9,807 bases of DNA. Origin: Clostridiales bacterium. Its GTDB lineage: Bacteria > Bacillota > Clostridia > Christensenellales > CAG-138. This document shows positions 8,482 to 9,807 of the stretch, piece after piece. Each line of letters begins with the position of its first letter. Position 1 is the stretch's first letter. A program made the translations under genes and the position numbers. Location: the NCBI GenBank assembly GCA_031270585.1, contig JAISXK010000072.1:1-9807 (forward strand), written 5' to 3'. A model generated the notes under the pieces. That model did not search any database. It saw nothing but the letters and a program-made list of their open reading frames with translations, and was not told where the DNA came from.

Positions 8482-9192
8482 TTATGTTTGATCCTGCGTT
8501 CTCAGCCATTTAAGCGCCGCGCGCGCCGCGCACTGCCCCGCCTCCTGCTTGGATGCCCCGCTGCCCTCGCCCAGCAGTCTGTCGTTTAAATATACATTCA
8601 ACCGGAAGTTTTTTTTATGATCGGGTCCCGTGGCCGCAGCCACCTTGTAGCCCAGGTTTCCCAGATGCTTTTTTTGCACATATTCCTGCAGAGCGGATTT
8701 GTCGTCCTTCCCGGCGTTGCTCTTTGCGATGCTTTTGAGCATGGGCGTAGCAAAGCGCAGTATAACGGCCTTTGCGCTATCATACCCGCCATCAAGATAT
8801 ACGGCGCCGATCACCGACTCCATCACATCAGACAGTATAGAGGGCTTGTCCCTGCCGCCGGTGCGCTCTTCGCCATGCCCCAGCAATATATACTTTTGCA
8901 ACCGGTAAAGTTTCGCGGCTTCGCACAGCGCCTCCTCTCGCACCATTGATGCGCGCGCGCGCGTCATCGTCCCTTCGCTCCAAGCGGGGTAACGGTGATA
9001 CAACTCTTCGGTGATACACAACTCCAGCACCGCATCACCGAGGTATTCCAACCGTTCGTTATGTGCCGCCCCTTTTCCGTCGCCCTTTACATACGATGTA
9101 TGCGTCAGGGCGGTATCCAGCAAGTTCACATCCTCAAACGTATAGTACAGTTGTGCCTGCGCCTCTTTTAGCGCGCTTTTTCGATTGGATAT
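8482..9192 (-). CDS. rnc: Ribonuclease III, possible ATA start
   Basis: Endonuclease cleaving double-stranded RNA in rRNA maturation and mRNA turnover; cytosolic. Numbered from ATA 9192 it is 236 aa, normal for the family. The catalytic domain has HNERLEYLGDAVL (E46, E49, D53), a KPSILSDVMESVIGAVYLDGG region split here as SILSDVMES (D122, E125), and a C-terminal double-stranded RNA-binding domain at about 163-231. The first conventional start is GTG 9129, which gives 215 aa and has GAGG only 2 nt away. In-frame sequence upstream of it, LKEAQAQLYYTFEDV, matches the family's first helix and the xYTFxDxxLL segment, so translation probably begins earlier. No ATG, GTG or TTG exists between 9129 and the in-frame stop at 9208-9210. 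ATA 9192 has GGGGAG at 7 nt. CTG 9150 is another option. The gene identity is firm; the start is not. Confidence 0.93.
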   Translation of the reverse strand: MSNRKSALKEAQAQLYYTFEDVNLLDTALTHTSYVKGDGKGAAHNERLEYLGDAVLELCITEELYHRYPAWSEGTMTRARASMVREEALCEAAKLYRLQKYILLGHGEERTGGRDKPSILSDVMESVIGAVYLDGGYDSAKAVILRFATPMLKSIAKSNAGKDDKSALQEYVQKKHLGNLGYKVAAATGPDHKKNFRLNVYLNDRLLGEGSGASKQEAGQCAARAALKWLRTQDQT

Positions 9193-9199
9193 ATATAAT

Positions 9200-9205
9200 C
9201 TCCCC
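9200..9205 (-). promoter_or_regulatory. Ribosome binding site deciding the rnc start
   Basis: GGGGAG, preceded by AAAA, lies 7 nt before the in-frame ATA at 9192-9190. No other start-like codon in any frame follows it at a normal distance. It is a main argument for translation of rnc from ATA 9192. Confidence 0.55.
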
Positions 9206-9278
9206 TTTTAATACCATGCCTCAACAAAAAGTCACGCTTTTTATCGGGGTTTCGTATTGCGGCGCCTTATCACGCGAT

Positions 9279-9307
9279 ATGCCCGCACCAAAACATGATG
9301 CGGGCAT
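9279..9307 (-). other. Stem-loop between acpP and rnc
   Basis: ATGCCCGCA and TGCGGGCAT form a perfect 9-bp stem with an 11-nt loop, starting 28 nt after the acpP stop in the leftward transcript. No U-run follows on the - strand, so it is not a classic intrinsic terminator. It could be a weak attenuator, an mRNA-stabilising 3' hairpin for acpP, or a processing site. Confidence 0.5.
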
Positions 9308-9335
9308 GACAGTGCGGATTGCTAAACTATGCCGC

Positions 9336-9560
9336 TCATTCTTTCTTTTGCAGGTAATTTATAATATCGCCGACCGTGCGCACCTTGGGTAATTCTTCGT
9401 CGGGGATATTCACATCAAATTCCTGCTCCAGATCCATAATCAGCTCTACAACGTCAAGTGAATCGGCCTTCAGGTCGTCAACGAGCTTGGCCTCCATCGT
9501 GATGGCGCTTGCGTCTACATCCAATTGCGCTGAAATAATTTCGCAAACTTTCTCAAACAT
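9336..9560 (-). CDS. acpP: Acyl carrier protein
   Basis: Carries growing acyl chains on a 4'-phosphopantetheine arm in type II fatty acid synthesis. It is 74 aa, acidic and four-helix in pattern, close to the usual 75-80. The attachment site is S34 in LKADSLDVVELIM, the classic DSL motif. The N-terminus MFEKVCEIISAQL and the end VRTVGDIINYLQ are typical of the family. ATG 9560 is chosen: AGAGGAG lies 8 nt upstream and the protein then starts as most ACPs do. An upstream ATG at 9578 would add MRGATR and contains the SD inside its own coding sequence, so it is unlikely. It is the first gene of the leftward acpP-rnc-smc-ftsY group in this window, with a candidate promoter directly upstream. The other fab genes are not visible. 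Confidence 0.97.
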   Translation of the reverse strand: MFEKVCEIISAQLDVDASAITMEAKLVDDLKADSLDVVELIMDLEQEFDVNIPDEELPKVRTVGDIINYLQKKE

Positions 9561-9568
9561 TCGGGTAG

Positions 9569-9575
9569 CTCCTCT
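9569..9575 (-). promoter_or_regulatory. Ribosome binding site for acpP
   Basis: AGAGGAG lies 8 nt upstream of ATG 9560 and sits inside the frame that would follow from ATG 9578, so it decides for the shorter protein. Confidence 0.8.
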
Positions 9576-9616
9576 CATTTGGCAATAGTAATATATATGC
9601 AGATTATTTCATGCTA

Positions 9617-9645
9617 AGTTTATGGCACGGCGGCAAATATGTCAA
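9617..9645 (-). promoter_or_regulatory. Candidate sigma-A promoter for acpP
   Basis: On the - strand a perfect -35 TTGACA (9645-9640) is followed by a 17-nt spacer and TAAACT (9622-9617), a 4/6 match to TATAAT. It would start transcription about 50 nt before the acpP ATG at 9560. The position directly upstream of the first leftward gene supports it. It probably also drives part of rnc-smc-ftsY, since no strong terminator follows acpP. Confidence 0.5.
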
Positions 9646-9651
9646 GTTGCC
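9632..9651. repeat. Imperfect inverted repeat over the acpP -35
   Basis: GGCAA (9632-9636) and TTGCC (9647-9651) form a 20-bp imperfect palindrome that covers the acpP -35 box at 9640-9645. The position suits an operator for a fatty-acid regulator. It does not match the FapR or FabT consensus sites as I know them. Confidence 0.3.
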
Positions 9652-9664
9652 TTTCTTCGGGCGT

Positions 9665-9693
9665 TTGACACCTTTACTACCCAACTCTACTTT
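9665..9693 (+). promoter_or_regulatory. Weak candidate divergent promoter
   Basis: A perfect + strand TTGACA lies at 9665-9670, with TACTTT (9688-9693, 3/6 match) 17 nt further on. It points toward the possible gene at 9742. The -10 is poor, so only the -35 match and the divergent geometry support it. Confidence 0.25.
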
Positions 9694-9741
9694 GAAAAGC
9701 TTGGGATATTACTCCGCACTCAAACAACAGGAAAGATTTTT

Positions 9742-9807
9742 ATGGTGAAAGAAGGCAGCAACCTTTTCTTTTTTATGCTGCAAGCGACGCATAAAAGAAT
9801 GTACTTT
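9742..9807 (+). CDS. Possible 5' end of an unidentified gene
   Basis: An open frame of 22 codons begins at ATG 9742 and runs off the window (MVKEGSNLFFFMLQ, then ATHKRMYF). AGGA at 9729-9732 lies 9 nt before the ATG, an acceptable SD. The peptide looks like an amphipathic first helix, which would suit a small regulator such as a MarR-type protein divergent from acpP, but this is a guess from too little sequence. The opposite strand is also open here in two frames, so the 3' end of a leftward gene is a rival reading. Confidence 0.35.
   Translation, partial: MVKEGSNLFFFMLQATHKRMYF

Noticed and set aside
9208..9236. Promoter-like GTGACT, 16-nt spacer, TGGTATTAA before rnc
   Set aside because: The -10 is an extended type with 4/6 match, but the predicted start would fall within or after the rnc SD and remove it. 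Kept only as a note.
9226..9242. AAAAAG/CTTTTT hairpin in the acpP-rnc spacer as a terminator
   Set aside because: Only one G-C pair, 6-bp stem, and the T's are inside the stem rather than after it; too weak.
9771..9796. 8-bp TTTTATGC/GCATAAAA stem with a 10-nt loop near the window end
   Set aside because: AT-rich, no U-run on either strand, and it lies within the possible coding start at 9742; could be chance.
9709..9807. Leftward open frame of 32 codons ending at TAA 9711-9709
   Set aside because: Could be the 3' end of a gene upstream of acpP, but the peptide is not recognisable, and the + strand frame has an SD and a start codon.
1..9807. Mobile element, CRISPR, toxin-antitoxin or defence system
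   Set aside because: No transposase, integrase, repeat-spacer array, tRNA or nuclease cassette was found; all large frames are recognisable core genes except the orphan amidohydrolase.

Overview
The window looks like chromosomal housekeeping DNA from a low- to mid-GC Firmicute of the Clostridia type. The gene order acpP-rnc-smc-ftsY on one strand is the classic Firmicutes arrangement, and the SMC and FtsY sequences have Clostridia/Bacillus-like motifs. GC is moderate (roughly mid-50s by eye), Shine-Dalgarno (SD) sites are strong (AGGGG, GAGGAAG, AGAGGAG), and isoleucine is often encoded by ATA. The genus cannot be told from the sequence alone.

The left part (1-3871, + strand) is a tight three-gene operon. 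It begins with the 3' part of a metal-dependent amidohydrolase whose start lies before base 1, then alanine racemase (alr, 9 nt later), then a bifunctional NAD(P)HX epimerase/dehydratase (nnr, 37 nt later). Alr supplies D-alanine for peptidoglycan and Nnr repairs damaged nicotinamide cofactors. The amidohydrolase substrate is unknown.

The right part (3860-9560, - strand) reads acpP, rnc, smc, ftsY. It covers acyl carrier protein for fatty acid synthesis, RNase III for double-stranded RNA processing, the SMC chromosome condensation ATPase, and the SRP receptor GTPase for membrane protein targeting. nnr and ftsY converge and overlap by 12 nt at their stops, with no terminator visible. A 180-nt spacer (9561-9741) upstream of acpP carries two back-to-back TTGACA -35 boxes and short inverted repeats. 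A possible rightward gene starts at 9742 and is cut by the window end.

Several starts were set by SD position and family N-termini rather than by the longest ORF: ftsY at 4771, acpP at 9560, nnr at 2324, and smc at a TTG. The most unusual point is rnc. Its reading frame and a family-like N-terminus continue upstream of the first conventional start (GTG 9129), but no ATG, GTG or TTG exists there. A strong SD sits 7 nt before an in-frame ATA, so rnc may use a non-canonical start codon. No tRNA, rRNA, mobile element, CRISPR array, defence cassette or clearly new multi-gene system was seen, and no gene-free stretch exceeds 300 bases.
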